Below are positions 32,768 through 32,779 of a stretch of DNA of 32,779 bases, in pieces. Numbering within the stretch: position 1 is the first letter of the stretch; each line of letters starts with the position of its first letter. This DNA is from Thermomicrobiales bacterium (lineage in GTDB: Bacteria > Chloroflexota > Chloroflexia > Thermomicrobiales > CADCWN01): positions 53,215-85,993 of the forward strand of contig JAUJMV010000015.1 of the NCBI GenBank assembly GCA_030446685.1, in the 5' to 3' direction. Both the position numbers and the translations under genes were made by a program. Under the pieces are notes generated by a model, which saw only the letters and a list, made by a program, of their open reading frames with translations, was not told the origin of the DNA and made no database searches.

Positions 32768-32779
32768 ATGGAGCGGGTC
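32768..32779 (+). CDS. Start of a gene cut by the window edge
   Basis: ATG GAG CGG GTC (MERV) at the last bases, preceded by GAGGGGGAGC at about 6 nt and by an extended -10 box. Too little is present to name it. Confidence 0.4.

Noticed and set aside
1-32779. tRNA, rRNA or riboswitch genes
   Set aside because: I scanned the gaps by eye and saw no cloverleaf ends, TTCGANTC-type loop or conserved riboswitch core; a covariance search would settle it.

Overview
The window is very GC-rich (about 70% or more by eye) bacterial chromosomal DNA. The gene content fits Chloroflexota, perhaps a Thermomicrobia/Sphaerobacter-like lineage: a secreted polysaccharide deacetylase with tandem C-terminal repeats, DUF1622 and DUF2254 membrane proteins, a SpoIID/LytB protein outside any sporulation locus, a DPP-IV-type peptidase, and many dispersed GC-rich palindromes. 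No rRNA, tRNA or CRISPR array was seen, so the phylum is an inference from gene families.

Layout. (1) 1-2.6 kb, plus strand: an MFS transporter, then an FAD-dependent amine oxidase-like enzyme. (2) 2.7-10.2 kb, minus strand, an envelope block. In transcription order it runs DUF2254 protein, voltage-gated-type cation channel, DUF1622 protein, ABC ATPase, ABC-2 permease, secreted polysaccharide deacetylase. (3) 10.3-13.4 kb, minus strand: a translationally coupled hybrid sensor kinase and OmpR-type regulator, divergent from rmlB (dTDP-glucose 4,6-dehydratase). (4) 14.7-16.0 kb: an island of visibly lower GC with a nuclease-like hypothetical protein, a hairpin over its stop codon and a decayed DUF2283-like gene. 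(5) 16.2-21.5 kb: an RsbX/SpoIIE-type phosphatase, a small P-loop kinase-like protein, glutamine-dependent NAD+ synthetase, an EntS-like MFS exporter and a two-TM protein. (6) 21.8-25.4 kb: a secreted double beta-propeller gene split by a 1363-bp IS630-family element. Removing the element plus one TA restores the reading frame exactly. (7) 25.4-32.8 kb: small proteins, a DPP-IV-like peptidase, a VOC protein, a damaged SpoIID-like gene, a membrane-anchored proline-iminopeptidase-like hydrolase and the first codons of a further gene.

Three patterns cut across the gene list. Several genes (ABC ATPase, channel, DUF2254, SpoIID, transposase, DUF2283) read correctly only if the frame changes, mostly at short G/C homopolymers or a (GC)8 tract; this is either contig error or real decay, and the sequence alone cannot decide. 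Tandem heptamers of the ACGCCCC/ACGCTCC type lie at the 3' ends of three unrelated minus-strand genes and encode the C-terminal tail in two of them. A shared extended -10 box (TGGTATCAT and variants) precedes at least six genes or gene starts.

The genes look like envelope maintenance (deacetylase, SpoIID, RmlB sugar precursor, ABC exporter, channel), peptide turnover and efflux, with no single large pathway.
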